From: Alkalihalobacterium alkalinitrilicum
GTDB lineage: Bacteria > Bacillota > Bacilli > Bacillales > Bacillaceae_F
Length of the DNA: 64,000 nucleotides
Assembly: GCF_002019605.1 (NCBI RefSeq)
Contig: NZ_KV917368.1
Coordinates: forward strand, 2,883,517 to 2,947,516
Direction: 5' to 3'
The notes beneath the pieces were generated by a model. The model worked only from the letters and a program-made list of their open reading frames with translations. It made no database searches and was not told where the DNA came from. Positions 52,232 through 61,722 of the stretch are shown here, one piece after another (position 1 is the stretch's first letter; each line of letters opens with the position of its first letter). Both the position numbers and the translations under genes were made by a program.

Positions 52232-53689
52232 TTAAATTGAAGGTAATGTAACTGTAAATGTAGTACCTTTATTTTCTTTACTCGTCACTGTAATTTTCCC
52301 GTTATGATTTTCTATAATTCCAAATGAGGTCATTAATCCTAATCCAGTACCATTTTCTTTCAAAGAAAAAAACGGTTGTCCGATCGCATCAAGCTTGTCT
52401 TCTGGAATTCCAATGCCTTGGTCCTTTACCGAAATGAACACTTGATCACCATCTCGCCTAACCGCAAGGATAATTCCCCCCCCGTTTGGCATTGCATCAA
52501 TTGCATTTTTAATGAGGTTAATAAATACTTGTTTTAATTGATTTTCATCACAATTAACAAAGATATTTTCACTTTTATAGTCACATTTAACTTGCACATT
52601 TTGAATATTACATTGTGGTTGAAGTATGGCAACAACTTGATCTAAAATAGAAATTATATCATTCTTACATAATGAAGTTGCCTTTGGTTTGGCAAGTAAT
52701 AACAACTCATTAAGAATTAATTCAATGCGATTAAATTCTTCATTCATAATCTTATAGTATAGTTGTTTCTCAGATTCTCCAGATTTAATCAATTGCAAAA
52801 AACCTTTTAATGCAGTTAAGGGGTTCCTTATTTCATGAGCAATCCCCGCTGCCATCTGACCGACTAATGAGAGTTTTTCTGATTTTTGAAGAAATTCCTT
52901 TGTCCTTTTGATTTCTGTAATATCTCTAAATGTAACTACTGATCCAATATACTGATCATTCTCTATTATTGGACTCGTTTGATATTCCACATCAAAACTT
53001 GACCCATCTTTTCTCCAAAATATATCATCGGAGACATGTATCATTTCACCGCTTATTAACGCTTTATAAATAGGGCAGTTAGAAATGGAAAAACTTTCAC
53101 CTTCTCTAGTAGTATGGTGTATTAATCCATGTAAGTCATTTTTCATTAAATCTTCCTGACTATAACCAACCATTTCTTCTGCTGCTTTATTTGAGAATAT
53201 AACCTTTGTACTTAAGTCTATTCCAAAAATACCATCTGAAATTGAATCTAAGATCAATTGATGAATTTGATGGAGTTTTTTTATTTCTTTTTCTTTTTCG
53301 ATTTGCCTACTAATGTCATAAATATCTACGAGATAATAAGATGTTGATTTGTTTTCTTGAGTCATGTTGAGTAGCGAGAAATGCAGTGCGACCCATAGCT
53401 CGTTACCATTTTTATGTATAAACCTTTGATCAATAATTAACTTACCTTCTATGTTAGGAAGAGTACCGTTAAATAGGGATTTTATTTTAATAATATCCTC
53501 ACAATGAGTGAGTTCCAGCAAACAAAGATTTTGTAATTCCGTTTTAGAATAACCTAAAATGTTACTTAATGTGTTATTAACCATATACAAGCTTCCATCT
53601 AACGTAACGATTGCTTTACCATTAGAGGCATACTCAAAGGCATTTTTATATAAAGCCTCTTCTATTTGACTATTAGAAAGTTTAAACAC
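52232..53689 (-). CDS. Two-PAS sensor histidine kinase, sporulation-kinase (KinA/KinE) type
   Basis: The 485-residue soluble kinase has PAS-A about residues 14-130 and PAS-B about 142-262 with a PAC end VVTFRDITEIKR. HisKA has H285 in GIAHEIRNPLTALKGFLQLI, and HATPase motifs include NLIKNAIDAMPNGG, DQGIGIP and GTGLGLM. The HisKA/HATPase sequence is of the phosphorelay KinA/KinE kind. No response regulator is adjacent, which fits a kinase feeding Spo0F. GTG start after GGAGGA. Confidence 0.88.
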   Translation of the reverse strand: MFKLSNSQIEEALYKNAFEYASNGKAIVTLDGSLYMVNNTLSNILGYSKTELQNLCLLELTHCEDIIKIKSLFNGTLPNIEGKLIIDQRFIHKNGNELWVALHFSLLNMTQENKSTSYYLVDIYDISRQIEKEKEIKKLHQIHQLILDSISDGIFGIDLSTKVIFSNKAAEEMVGYSQEDLMKNDLHGLIHHTTREGESFSISNCPIYKALISGEMIHVSDDIFWRKDGSSFDVEYQTSPIIENDQYIGSVVTFRDITEIKRTKEFLQKSEKLSLVGQMAAGIAHEIRNPLTALKGFLQLIKSGESEKQLYYKIMNEEFNRIELILNELLLLAKPKATSLCKNDIISILDQVVAILQPQCNIQNVQVKCDYKSENIFVNCDENQLKQVFINLIKNAIDAMPNGGGIILAVRRDGDQVFISVKDQGIGIPEDKLDAIGQPFFSLKENGTGLGLMTSFGIIENHNGKITVTSKENKGTTFTVTLPSI

Positions 53690-53820
53690 ATTAGTATCCT
53701 CCGTACTTAGAGTTTTTCCAAGTCTCCTTAGACAATCTTATTATATATTTTACATTAGATTATTAATTTAAGTAACAATTTTCCTTTAATTTGTTAATTT
53801 GCTCTAATAAAAACCCAAAA

Positions 53821-53864
53821 AAAGTATAACCACTACCTGATAGCAAGTGGTTATACTTTTTTTT
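53821..53864. terminator. Terminator of spoVR
   Basis: A perfect 14-bp stem AAAGTATAACCACT/AGTGGTTATACTTT (53821-53834, 53846-53859) with A- and T-runs on either side, so active in both directions. Confidence 0.9.
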
Positions 53865-53947
53865 ATTAATTATAAGGTTATCTACAAACGAACCATGCAT
53901 ACTTTTTGTTTATTTTAAACTGCTTATGAGAGAGCCTTGCTTTTCCT

Positions 53948-55363
53948 TTATAAATACTTTCGATGCATCTTCTTACCATCATACGTAAATACGATTTTCT
54001 TTTCATTAATCATTGTTTCCATATGGGTTGATCGTCCCCATAGTTGGTATATATACGGCATAACTTTTTCTAAATACCCTACATCAAGTTCTGTACCTTC
54101 ATATTGATGGGTGATGTATAATTCACCGTTTTTTAAATAGTCCCCGTCCGTTATCGTTAAATATGGAAATCCTCCATTCACTCTTGATAGGACAAGCTGA
54201 TCACGAATATGCTCCCATTCCTTATCCACAATTTTATAATCAGAACCTTGTTTTTGGAATAAAAACAAGTCTTCTCGATTAACTAGATCCTTATTTAAAT
54301 AATTTCTAATAAATGATATGTCTGATTCAATTTCGCGTACCTCATAAATTTTTTCTCTTCCACTTCCTGGTTTAACACCTTGTCGTTCTTGCATTTCCTT
54401 TGTTGGATTATTGTACCTTTCCTCAATATCCTCAAAGATTTTGAGACCAAGATAATATGGATTAATGCTCGTCTTTGAGGGTTGAACAACCCCAGAATTA
54501 AGTTTTGCATATTCAATTGCTTCATCAGTTGTCAATGATAGTTCACGCATAATTCGAATATGCCAATACGATGCCCAACCTTCATTCATAATCTTTGTTT
54601 CTAGTTGCGGCCAAAAATAAAGCATTTCTTCACGCATCATCGTTAAAATATCTCGTTGCCACGGTTCGAGTTCGCGACTATATTCTTCGATAAATAACAG
54701 AATGTCTTTTTCTGGTTTAGGCGGAAACTTCTTTTTCTTCTTTTTCCTTTCAACTGGTTTACCATCTTCTAGTTCCCATAAATCATCGTAAGGTGAATTT
54801 TTTTTTGGTGCTACATCATCCTCTTCCTCTTCTTCGTCCATAGACCAAGCAAGTTTAGAACGTAAGAGACTTGGATCAATATGTTCTTGAATGGATAAAA
54901 TAGCGTCTAAGAATTTCTCAACCTCTTCTCTACCGTGAACCATTTCATAACGAGAGATCCGTTCCGCTGTCGCACTCATACTTTCAACCATATCTCTCCT
55001 CGTATTCGAGAAGCGGACATTATTTTTAAAGAAATCACAATGTGCCAAGACATGAGCGACGATTAGTTTGTTTTGGACAAGTGTATTGGAATTAAGTAAA
55101 AAAGCATAACATGGATCTGAATTAATGACCAACTCATAAATTTTACTTAATCCAAGATCATATTGAAGCTTCATCTTATGAAACTGCTTACCAAAGCTCC
55201 AATGTGAAAACCGGGTCGGCATGCCATATGCACCAAACGTATAAATGATATCCGCTGGGCAAATTTCATATCTCATCGGAAAAAAGTCTAATCCAAAGCC
55301 TTGAGCGATTTCGGTAATTTCATCAATTGCATATTCTAACTTCTTTTGTTCATGCGGTAACAT
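53948..55363 (-). CDS. spoVR: SpoVR family protein
   Basis: The 471-residue protein is needed for normal spore cortex in B. subtilis; its biochemistry is unsettled. Family stretches are [54 protein letters not shown] and [14 protein letters not shown] highly charged insert (EEEEEDD then RKKKKKK) lies at about residues 175-220. ATG 55363 follows GAGGAGGG, 7 codons inside a longer frame. It stands alone. Confidence 0.92.
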   Translation of the reverse strand: MLPHEQKKLEYAIDEITEIAQGFGLDFFPMRYEICPADIIYTFGAYGMPTRFSHWSFGKQFHKMKLQYDLGLSKIYELVINSDPCYAFLLNSNTLVQNKLIVAHVLAHCDFFKNNVRFSNTRRDMVESMSATAERISRYEMVHGREEVEKFLDAILSIQEHIDPSLLRSKLAWSMDEEEEEDDVAPKKNSPYDDLWELEDGKPVERKKKKKKFPPKPEKDILLFIEEYSRELEPWQRDILTMMREEMLYFWPQLETKIMNEGWASYWHIRIMRELSLTTDEAIEYAKLNSGVVQPSKTSINPYYLGLKIFEDIEERYNNPTKEMQERQGVKPGSGREKIYEVREIESDISFIRNYLNKDLVNREDLFLFQKQGSDYKIVDKEWEHIRDQLVLSRVNGGFPYLTITDGDYLKNGELYITHQYEGTELDVGYLEKVMPYIYQLWGRSTHMETMINEKKIVFTYDGKKMHRKYL

Positions 55364-55570
55364 AGTAGACCCTCCTCTAGTCATCCGTTATTACAATTTA
55401 TGAAAAAAAGAGACAAATGATGAGAAGGAATTTTATATTATATATTTATTACTATATTTGGATTGTTTTTTATGCTTCCTGCAACTTTCAAAAACTACCC
55501 AAATTTGCTTTCATCTATCGAACGTTCCTATTGTTTAAATCAATTTTGTAAGCGTTATGTGGTTCGCACT

Positions 55571-55774
55571 CTAAACGGCTGGACAACAATTTGTTTTACA
55601 ACAAGGTAGTTTGGTTGCTGGTCCCTTTTTCTTTGGTAAAAGACTAACTAATAACTTTCTCAATATAAACTCCTCTTTCTGTTGAACTTTACTTTTACGA
55701 TTTACCTCTTGATACACTTTCTTTATTCTTTCTTGTTTATATTGTACATGAGCTCTATATCCTAATTCGTTCAT
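55571..55774 (-). CDS. Small basic protein with C-terminal double Cys pair, putative ArsR target
   Basis: The 67-residue protein is basic and helical for 50 residues (YKQERIKKVYQEVNRKSK) and ends LPCCKTNCCPAV, two vicinal cysteine pairs separated by three residues. Vicinal thiols bind As(III), Sb(III) and similar soft metals, as in ArsD. Two ArsR-type palindromes lie 116-153 nt upstream of its start and arsR is the next gene upstream, so control by ArsR is inferred. ATG 55774 (or GTG 55777) follows GAGGGG. The family is not known to me. Confidence 0.65.
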   Translation of the reverse strand: MNELGYRAHVQYKQERIKKVYQEVNRKSKVQQKEEFILRKLLVSLLPKKKGPATKLPCCKTNCCPAV

Positions 55775-55889
55775 CACTCATACCCCTCTCAATTTAGTGT
55801 TTAATTATAATGATTAAAAGTTCTGTGTAATTTTTCCATTTACTTAATAAAGCTATTTAAATTCGATCATTTCCACCACCAAATATTTA

Positions 55890-55927
55890 ATCAATTTCTA
55901 TTGATATTTAAATCAAAAAAAATTGAT
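55890..55927 (-). promoter_or_regulatory. Tandem ArsR-type operators
   Basis: ATCAA-N6-TTGAT occurs twice (55890-55905 and 55912-55927) with 22 bp between centres, about two helical turns, upstream of the Cys-rich gene. The same form occurs at 56351-56366 before arsR. Confidence 0.7.
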
Positions 55928-55963
55928 TAATAATCCACCAAAGACAGACGTCAACCTATGATG

Positions 55964-56278
55964 TCAGCCTCGGAATAAACAACATAATTGTTCAGAAAGG
56001 AGATGGTTTACTTGTTGATCATTTAGCGTATAATAACTCCAAGTTCCCTTCGTTTCTTTCGTAATTAAACCTGCATTTAAAAGTATTTTTAAATGGTATG
56101 ACACTTTCGATTGTGGCATTTGAAAAATTTCACATAAGTCACAAACACAAACCTTTCCTCGCTGTGTTAACTCATACATAATTTCAAGCCTCTTCTTGTC
56201 AGCCAACGCCTTAAACTTTGCTTCATACTCTTCAAAGGTTTTTTCCATGTTAAGGTCTAATAATGGAATTTCCTTCAT
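55964..56278 (-). CDS. arsR: Arsenic-responsive repressor ArsR
   Basis: The 104-residue winged-helix repressor has the metal-sensing box CVCDLCE (C44, C46, C49) at the recognition helix, MPQSKVSYHLKILLNAGLI as the helix-turn-helix, and a C-terminal CC pair. It is close to B. subtilis ArsR (KFKALAD, KRLEIMYEL, KETKGTWSYY). As(III) binding would release it from DNA. No arsB, acr3 or arsC is in the window. ATG follows GTGGTGAG. Confidence 0.9.
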   Translation of the reverse strand: MKEIPLLDLNMEKTFEEYEAKFKALADKKRLEIMYELTQRGKVCVCDLCEIFQMPQSKVSYHLKILLNAGLITKETKGTWSYYTLNDQQVNHLLSEQLCCLFRG

Positions 56279-56314
56279 TTTCTCACCACCAATTATTGTA
56301 AATCCTTACTTACT

Positions 56315-56366
56315 ATTGTATACCCATATTTTTCTTATTTCAACTGAAAAATCAATTTTTTTTGAT
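56315..56366 (-). promoter_or_regulatory. arsR promoter with upstream ArsR box
   Basis: TTGAAA (56338-56343), 17-nt spacer and TACAAT (56315-56320) on the minus strand. An ATCAA-N6-TTGAT palindrome (56351-56366) lies 7 bp upstream of the -35, which suggests autoregulation. Confidence 0.65.
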
Positions 56367-56443
56367 GTAACTTTTCGACATAATCTTATAAAAATCGCTC
56401 AAGAAAAATAGCTTCCTTCTGAAATAAGTTAAGACCGTAAAGA

Positions 56444-56472
56444 AAAGGAATGTTGATAGCAACATCCCTTTT
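56444..56472 (-). terminator. Rho-independent terminator of pgcA
   Basis: AAAAGGAATGTTG pairs with CAACATCCCTTTT (56444-56472, 4-nt loop, one mismatch), with a T-rich stretch following on the minus strand. Confidence 0.85.
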
Positions 56473-56483
56473 TCAATATATTA

Positions 56484-58226
56484 TTATTTTATAACGAATT
56501 GATTTATTTTGTTCATTAACTCCTGTTTTAAATTGGCTAGCCATATTTGACTTTCTTCCAGCGTTGTCCTTTTCACACTAAAATAAAATTTAATCTTCGG
56601 TTCTGTTCCAGACGGGCGCATGCAAATCCATGATCCGTCCTCTAGTGTATACTTTAATACGTTAGATACGGGTAGCGTAAGCTTTTCTTTACGATTTTCG
56701 ATTAAATAAGCTCTTTCTTGTGTATGATAGTCTTCTGCTATCGTTACTTTCTTTCCAGCAAGTTCGTGAAGTCGATTTTGACGAAAATGGGAAAGGATCG
56801 ATTGAATTTGTTCTAGGCCTGCCTTTCCTTTCAATGTTAAAGATTCTAATCCTTCTTGAAAGTAGCCGTATTTAGAAAATACTTCAATAAGTCCATCATA
56901 TAAGGTCATTCCTCTTGATTTATAGTATGTAGCCATTTCAGCCGCTAATAAACAAGCTTGGACAGCATCTTTATCCCGTACAAAGTCACCAATTAAATAA
57001 CCATAACTTTCCTCATAACCGAATAAAAATGTTTTAGCGCCTGTTTCTTCATATTCTTTCATTTTCTCACCAATAAACTTAAATCCAGTCAGCGTATCTA
57101 CTGCTTCAAGCCCATATTGCTCCGCAATCTTTCTACCTAATTCAGAAGTAACAATAGTTTTTAAAACTACACCATTTTTGGGTATTTTCCCTTGTTCACT
57201 CTTTTGTGAAAGAATATATTCGAGCATGAGTGCTCCAGTTTGGTTCCCTGTTAAAACCACATATTCTCCTTGTTTATCTCTTGCTGCGATTCCAACACGA
57301 TCTGCATCTGGATCCGTTGCAATTAACACATCGGCATTATGTTTATTTCCATATTGTATGGCAATTTCAAATGCAGCGTGTTCTTCTGGATTTGGTGATT
57401 TTACAGTAGAAAAATTCGGATCTGGTAACTCTTGTTCTTTAACGACAATTACATTTTTAAACCCACTTGTTTCAAGTATACGTCGTACAGGAACATTAGC
57501 TGTTCCGTGGAGTGGGGTAAATACAATATTTACTTCACTTCCTTTTTCTAAAACCATTTCTCGATTAACAATAATCGTCTGAAGTTCATTATTATACGCT
57601 AAGTCGATTTCTTCACCAATCACCTTTAGCAGTTGTGAAGCTTGTAACTCATTTTCATTACCGACTTCAATTAGCAACTCATCTTCAACTTCATTGACTT
57701 TTTTAATCAGTGCATTTGCAGGCCCTGGTGGTAATTGACATCCATCTGGACCGTATACTTTAAAACCGTTGTATTCAGGAGGATTATGACTTGCTGTAAT
57801 AACGATTCCCCCAAATGCATTTAAGTAGCGAACCGCGAAAGAAAGTTCTGGAGTTGGACGTAGATCACGAAATAGATAGGTTTGAATACCATGCATTCCT
57901 AATGTTAAAGCGGCCTCCTTTGCAAACTCAGGAGACTTATGTCTGCAATCATAAGCAATCACGACACCACGTTTTTTTGCTTCTTCCCCAAACTCTGATA
58001 TATAGCGAGCAAAACCTTCAGATGCTTTACGAATTGTATATGTATTCATACGATTAGGACCAGGCCCAATTTCTCCCCGCATTCCACCTGTTCCAAACTC
58101 TAATCCTTTATAGAAACAATCTTCTAAACGGACTTCATCATCCTTTAAATTCTGAAGTATTTCTTTTAATTCTGTTTCTAAACCGCCAAAATTTACCCAC
58201 CTACTATATGCTTGTTTCCAGACCAT
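56484..58226 (-). CDS. pgcA: Alpha-phosphoglucomutase
   Basis: The 580-residue enzyme interconverts glucose-1-P and glucose-6-P for UDP-glucose, glycolipid anchors and glycogen. The phosphoserine S146 sits in [13 protein letters not shown], the Mg2+ loop is [10 protein letters not shown], and GYEESYGYL and RPSGTEPK complete the active site. The length equals B. subtilis PgcA (YhxB). glgB near the right edge uses the same sugar-phosphate pool. Confidence 0.93.
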   Translation of the reverse strand: MVWKQAYSRWVNFGGLETELKEILQNLKDDEVRLEDCFYKGLEFGTGGMRGEIGPGPNRMNTYTIRKASEGFARYISEFGEEAKKRGVVIAYDCRHKSPEFAKEAALTLGMHGIQTYLFRDLRPTPELSFAVRYLNAFGGIVITASHNPPEYNGFKVYGPDGCQLPPGPANALIKKVNEVEDELLIEVGNENELQASQLLKVIGEEIDLAYNNELQTIIVNREMVLEKGSEVNIVFTPLHGTANVPVRRILETSGFKNVIVVKEQELPDPNFSTVKSPNPEEHAAFEIAIQYGNKHNADVLIATDPDADRVGIAARDKQGEYVVLTGNQTGALMLEYILSQKSEQGKIPKNGVVLKTIVTSELGRKIAEQYGLEAVDTLTGFKFIGEKMKEYEETGAKTFLFGYEESYGYLIGDFVRDKDAVQACLLAAEMATYYKSRGMTLYDGLIEVFSKYGYFQEGLESLTLKGKAGLEQIQSILSHFRQNRLHELAGKKVTIAEDYHTQERAYLIENRKEKLTLPVSNVLKYTLEDGSWICMRPSGTEPKIKFYFSVKRTTLEESQIWLANLKQELMNKINQFVIK

Positions 58227-58396
58227 AGTACCCTCCTTGTTTCTCTACATGTTCATAACAACTTAACATTTCTAAAATTTGTTAAACTCATATTTTTATT
58301 TCCCTAAATACTTTAACATTCCTGCCATTAACTTTCTATTTTTATGTTAAATTTAAGGTCCCTTTTTATATTACTGAGCATCAACTGGTAGAAATG

Positions 58397-58900
58397 TTAT
58401 TCTAAATGCTGCTGAACTGCAGGGGGAAGTGGTTGGTCCAGATTAAAATAATCTTTCGGATCGCGAAAATCACTTGACATCACACCCCCGTCAGCACGGA
58501 GTAAAAATTGGTTGATATATGTCTCACTGCCTCGATTAGCTTCAATCCACCCTATCCAGGTTCCACCCATCGAAAGAAGTACTTCTGTTTCATATAATCC
58601 GTTTTCCACATGATTCATCGGTTTCTTAATATAGTGGACCATTTCTGGCATATCAAGGATTACATTTACATTCGCATCTGTAATAGGGTTCCCTTCTTCG
58701 TCATAAAGGAAAATATGGAGATCATTCGTTGTACCTGCTGTAAACATATTGTCATTTCCCACAACCTCCATATACCAGTTGGTTACAAGGTTTTCGCGAA
58801 TAAAGAGTGCATAACATAGTAGCACAGTAATAAATATAAAAGATACAGTTATAAAAATCGTCATTACAGGTCGCTTCACAACCACTTTTTCTAAATTCAC
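58397..58900 (-). CDS. FixH/YtkA-like membrane-anchored protein
   Basis: The 167-residue protein has one N-terminal membrane helix (about 12-32) and an extracytoplasmic beta-rich domain. Characteristic stretches are FTAGTTNDLHIFLYDEEGNP, the MPEMVHYIKKPMNHVENGLY part and MGGTWIGWIEANRG. This is the YtkA/FixH fold, whose relatives assist cytochrome oxidase or copper handling; no such genes are adjacent. GTG start behind AAAGGATGA. Confidence 0.65.
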   Translation of the reverse strand: MNLEKVVVKRPVMTIFITVSFIFITVLLCYALFIRENLVTNWYMEVVGNDNMFTAGTTNDLHIFLYDEEGNPITDANVNVILDMPEMVHYIKKPMNHVENGLYETEVLLSMGGTWIGWIEANRGSETYINQFLLRADGGVMSSDFRDPKDYFNLDQPLPPAVQQHLE

Positions 58901-59053
58901 TATTGCTCATCCTTTCTCTCATCACAGCTTTTCCAACGAAAGAATGACTTAAACTAATAATTACAAATCATTAGCTTTCTTAAAGCGTTTATACAGGACA
59001 TGATTCTTATTTAACTCATGTTGGCCCTTTTATAGAGCCTTATACAAAGCAGA

Positions 59054-59090
59054 AGGCTGCCATAAGGGAGTTAATCCCTTATGGCAGCCT
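59054..59090. terminator. Perfect 16-bp hairpin, possible terminator
   Basis: AGGCTGCCATAAGGGA pairs fully with TCCCTTATGGCAGCCT (59054-59069, 59075-59090), 5-nt loop. T-runs are weak on both sides. It lies in a 485-nt gap between the FixH-like gene and yhcX, which otherwise holds the dispersed repeat. Confidence 0.65.
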
Positions 59091-59157
59091 CACTAATTAA
59101 ATATAGTTTAAATGATTAATAGTGGAATCAACCATTATTGTTTACAAATACGAATAC

Positions 59158-59366
59158 GATAAAAGTGAAACTTCCATCAGTGAGGGGTTTTCCTCTTCCC
59201 CCACTGATGCTTAGTTGAGGCCCACACGATGTGGGTTACATTGCCACAGGACGTGGCGCATTTAGTCCGTGTTCATTTAGTTACTAGCAGTTTATCTCCC
59301 ACTTATCCTCTTTGATTTCTCGAAGTCTTGAAGTGGGGGTAATACTGCCAGTTGTTGCGGGATAAA
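59158..59366 (+). repeat. Dispersed structured repeat, full copy C
   Basis: About 209 bp closely matching copy B, from GATAAAAGTGAAACTTCC to GTTGTTGCGGGATAAA. Stems CATCAGTGAGGGG/CCCCCACTGATG, CCCACA/TGTGGG and GCCAC/GTGGC are better paired than in B; the outer ACAGAC/GTCTGT stem is degraded. It ends 19 nt from the yhcX stop. No reading frame. Confidence 0.85.
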
Positions 59367-59385
59367 CACAAAAGCTCCTAAAGTA

Positions 59386-60939
59386 TTAGCTTTGATTGGT
59401 TTCGCCGTGCTTATAAATAATTTCGTAAATATCTTTTCTTCGGTCACGCAATTGATTAACACTACCACTGCGACGATGACGACGAAGAATTTCAAGGTCA
59501 ACATCTCCAACAACAACCGTATCGATATTAGGATGACATTCTCCAACGATACCATCACGTGGAAATTCGAAATCTGAAGGAGTAAATATACCCGATTGTG
59601 CATACTGAATATCCATATTTTCTACTTGAGAAAGATTACCTACCGTTCCAGAAATGACTGTATATACTTCATTCTCTACAGCTCTTGCCTGAGCACAATA
59701 TCGAACTCTTAAATACCCTTGACGTTCATCTGTACAAAATGGGGTAAAAATAATATTTGCTCCCTTATCAACAGCAATCCTTCCTAGTTCTGGGAATTCA
59801 AGGTCATAACAAATTTGGATAGCAATTTTGCCACAGTCTGTGTCAAATACCTTAATTTCATTTCCTGGACTTATTCCCCACCATTTTCGTTCATTCGGTG
59901 TAATATGGAGTTTGTACTGCTTCTCTATCGTTCCATCTCTTCGAAATAAGTACGCTATATTATATATTTTATTTTCCTCTTCAACAAAGTGGGAGCCACC
60001 AATGATATTCACATTGTATTTAACAGCTAAATTAGTAAACAGTTTAATATAGTCTTCTGTATACTCTGTTAAGCGCCGGATTGCCTGACTAGGACTTTTT
60101 TCTGGTAAAAATGATAGTAATTGAGTGGTAAAAATCTCTGGAAAAACGGCAAAGTCTGAACCATACCCCGCTGCTACATCTGTATAATATTCACATTGCG
60201 TAGCAAACTCCTCAAAAGAATTTATTTTTTTCATCATATATTGTATCGTTGTTATCCGAACAGGAAATGCTGTTCGAAAATGACGTTTACTCTTTGGTTG
60301 GAAATCAATATTATTCCACTCCATTAACGTAGCATACTTCATCGAAGCTTTATCATCTTTTAAATAGTTAGGATTAATCCTTTTTAATGAAAAACCATTC
60401 AACACTTGAAATGTTAAAACAGGATCATATATATTATGTAGCATAACTTGCTCTACATATTCACGAGGTGTATACTGCATCGCGTGTTTGTAATAATTTG
60501 GAATTCTGCCGCCAATTATCATACTTTTCAAATTTAAAGTTCTAACTAACTCTTTTCTTGCTTCATACAATCTCTTGCCGATCTTCATTCTTCGGTAATC
60601 TGGATGAACCATCACTTCAATTCCATATAAATTATAACCATCTGGATTATGATTTGTGATATATCCTCTATCTGTAATTTCATCCCATGTATGTTGATCA
60701 TCATATTCATCAAAGTTGATTATTAAACTTGAACACGATCCTATGATTTTACCATCATATTCTACAACAAACTGACCTTCTGGAAATATTCGAATATGGC
60801 TTTCAAGATGCTCTATTTTCCATGGCTCCATATTTGGAAAACAAAATTTTTGTAGAGCAATAATTTCATTAAAATCTTTTTCTGTTATATTTCTAATTTC
60901 AATTTTTTTTTCAAATTTTGATACATCAATTCTTGTCAT
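59386..60939 (-). CDS. yhcX: YhcX: GNAT acetyltransferase fused to a carbon-nitrogen hydrolase
   Basis: The 517-residue protein has an N-terminal GNAT domain (about 14-200; acetyl-CoA segment VMVHPDYRRMKIGKRLYEAR) and a C-terminal nitrilase-superfamily domain (about 225-500). The latter has catalytic Glu in FPEIF, Lys in YKLHITPNE and Cys in QICYDLEFPE. The fusion matches B. subtilis YhcX. The amide substrate is unknown. ATG start. It is preceded by AT-rich sequence without a clear promoter. Confidence 0.92.
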   Translation of the reverse strand: MTRIDVSKFEKKIEIRNITEKDFNEIIALQKFCFPNMEPWKIEHLESHIRIFPEGQFVVEYDGKIIGSCSSLIINFDEYDDQHTWDEITDRGYITNHNPDGYNLYGIEVMVHPDYRRMKIGKRLYEARKELVRTLNLKSMIIGGRIPNYYKHAMQYTPREYVEQVMLHNIYDPVLTFQVLNGFSLKRINPNYLKDDKASMKYATLMEWNNIDFQPKSKRHFRTAFPVRITTIQYMMKKINSFEEFATQCEYYTDVAAGYGSDFAVFPEIFTTQLLSFLPEKSPSQAIRRLTEYTEDYIKLFTNLAVKYNVNIIGGSHFVEEENKIYNIAYLFRRDGTIEKQYKLHITPNERKWWGISPGNEIKVFDTDCGKIAIQICYDLEFPELGRIAVDKGANIIFTPFCTDERQGYLRVRYCAQARAVENEVYTVISGTVGNLSQVENMDIQYAQSGIFTPSDFEFPRDGIVGECHPNIDTVVVGDVDLEILRRHRRSGSVNQLRDRRKDIYEIIYKHGETNQS

Positions 60940-61071
60940 GATTCCACTCCTTTTTAACCTACATTACCTATACTCAATTGTACCCTTTCTTTTTCCATTT
61001 CAACAATTTATAGCATACTTTCCCTACCACTAGTATACTTAAACAATTTACCGATTTATGTTTTAATCCAA

Positions 61072-61099
61072 TAAAAAAAGCAGAGAACCATTCCCCTGC
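61072..61099 (-). terminator. Terminator of the CheX-like gene
   Basis: On the minus strand GCAGGGGA pairs with TTCTCTGC using two G-U pairs (61080-61099), then TTTTTTT. The pairing works only in this orientation. Confidence 0.75.
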
Positions 61100-61112
61100 C
61101 GATTCAAACTAT

Positions 61113-61571
61113 TTACTTATCACTTACAGAAATATGAACTTCAATTAAACCAATTTGACTATCTAGCGGTATCGTTACAAACGTTTTATTAGAATGGTAT
61201 TTTGAAGCACCTTCATTTACGATTGGAGTCGTAACATCAATAATACATTCTTCTTTAGAAAACTCAGTAGCTGTTGTTCCCGCCACCCAGTTCCCAAATT
61301 CTTGTACAGCACTCCATCCTAGGTCATCTAAGGTCTCAATTTCCATTCCCCCCATCATGACACCAACAATACGTTTAGCTGTATCACCAGAAAACGAACA
61401 AATAATTTGTCCATTTAATTGTCCACTAATACCTAATATGACTGATACATAATTTGAAGGAACTGGACCTTTTCCTGCAGATGGTTTTAAAGGTGTAATT
61501 TCAATTCCAAAGTGACTCTGCAAAATGGTTTGTGTTGCACGACAAACAGCATTGATATGATTTACATTCAT
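61113..61571 (-). CDS. CheX-type phosphatase
   Basis: The 152-residue protein has the CheC/CheX/FliY fold, with the single catalytic ExxN motif in AVQEFGNWVAGTTATEF and the preceding VGVMMGG. CheX proteins dephosphorylate CheY-like receivers. No che or fli gene is in the window, so it may serve an orphan regulator. ATG 61571 is preferred to the GTG at 61583, which is part of the GTGGGGG ribosome site. Confidence 0.85.
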   Translation of the reverse strand: MNVNHINAVCRATQTILQSHFGIEITPLKPSAGKGPVPSNYVSVILGISGQLNGQIICSFSGDTAKRIVGVMMGGMEIETLDDLGWSAVQEFGNWVAGTTATEFSKEECIIDVTTPIVNEGASKYHSNKTFVTIPLDSQIGLIEVHISVSDK

Positions 61572-61722
61572 TATAGCCCCCACAAACTTTTTAATAGTTT
61601 TATTTTAAAATCTATATTAATAGAAATAATTTATAAAAATATAGGATCTAAGAAATTGAGCAGCAAAGTTAAATGAAACTATACTCATATGTAAATTGTA
61701 TCATATACATAATTATGAAACA

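Noticed and set aside
55547-55560. cre-like TGTAAGCGTTATGT downstream of the Cys-rich gene
   Set aside because: A fixed position of the consensus is wrong and it lies beyond the 3' end of the gene, so a regulatory role is unlikely.
59292-59603. Minus-strand frame running from within yhcX into the repeat
   Set aside because: Out-of-frame shadow of yhcX that extends into a structured non-coding repeat.
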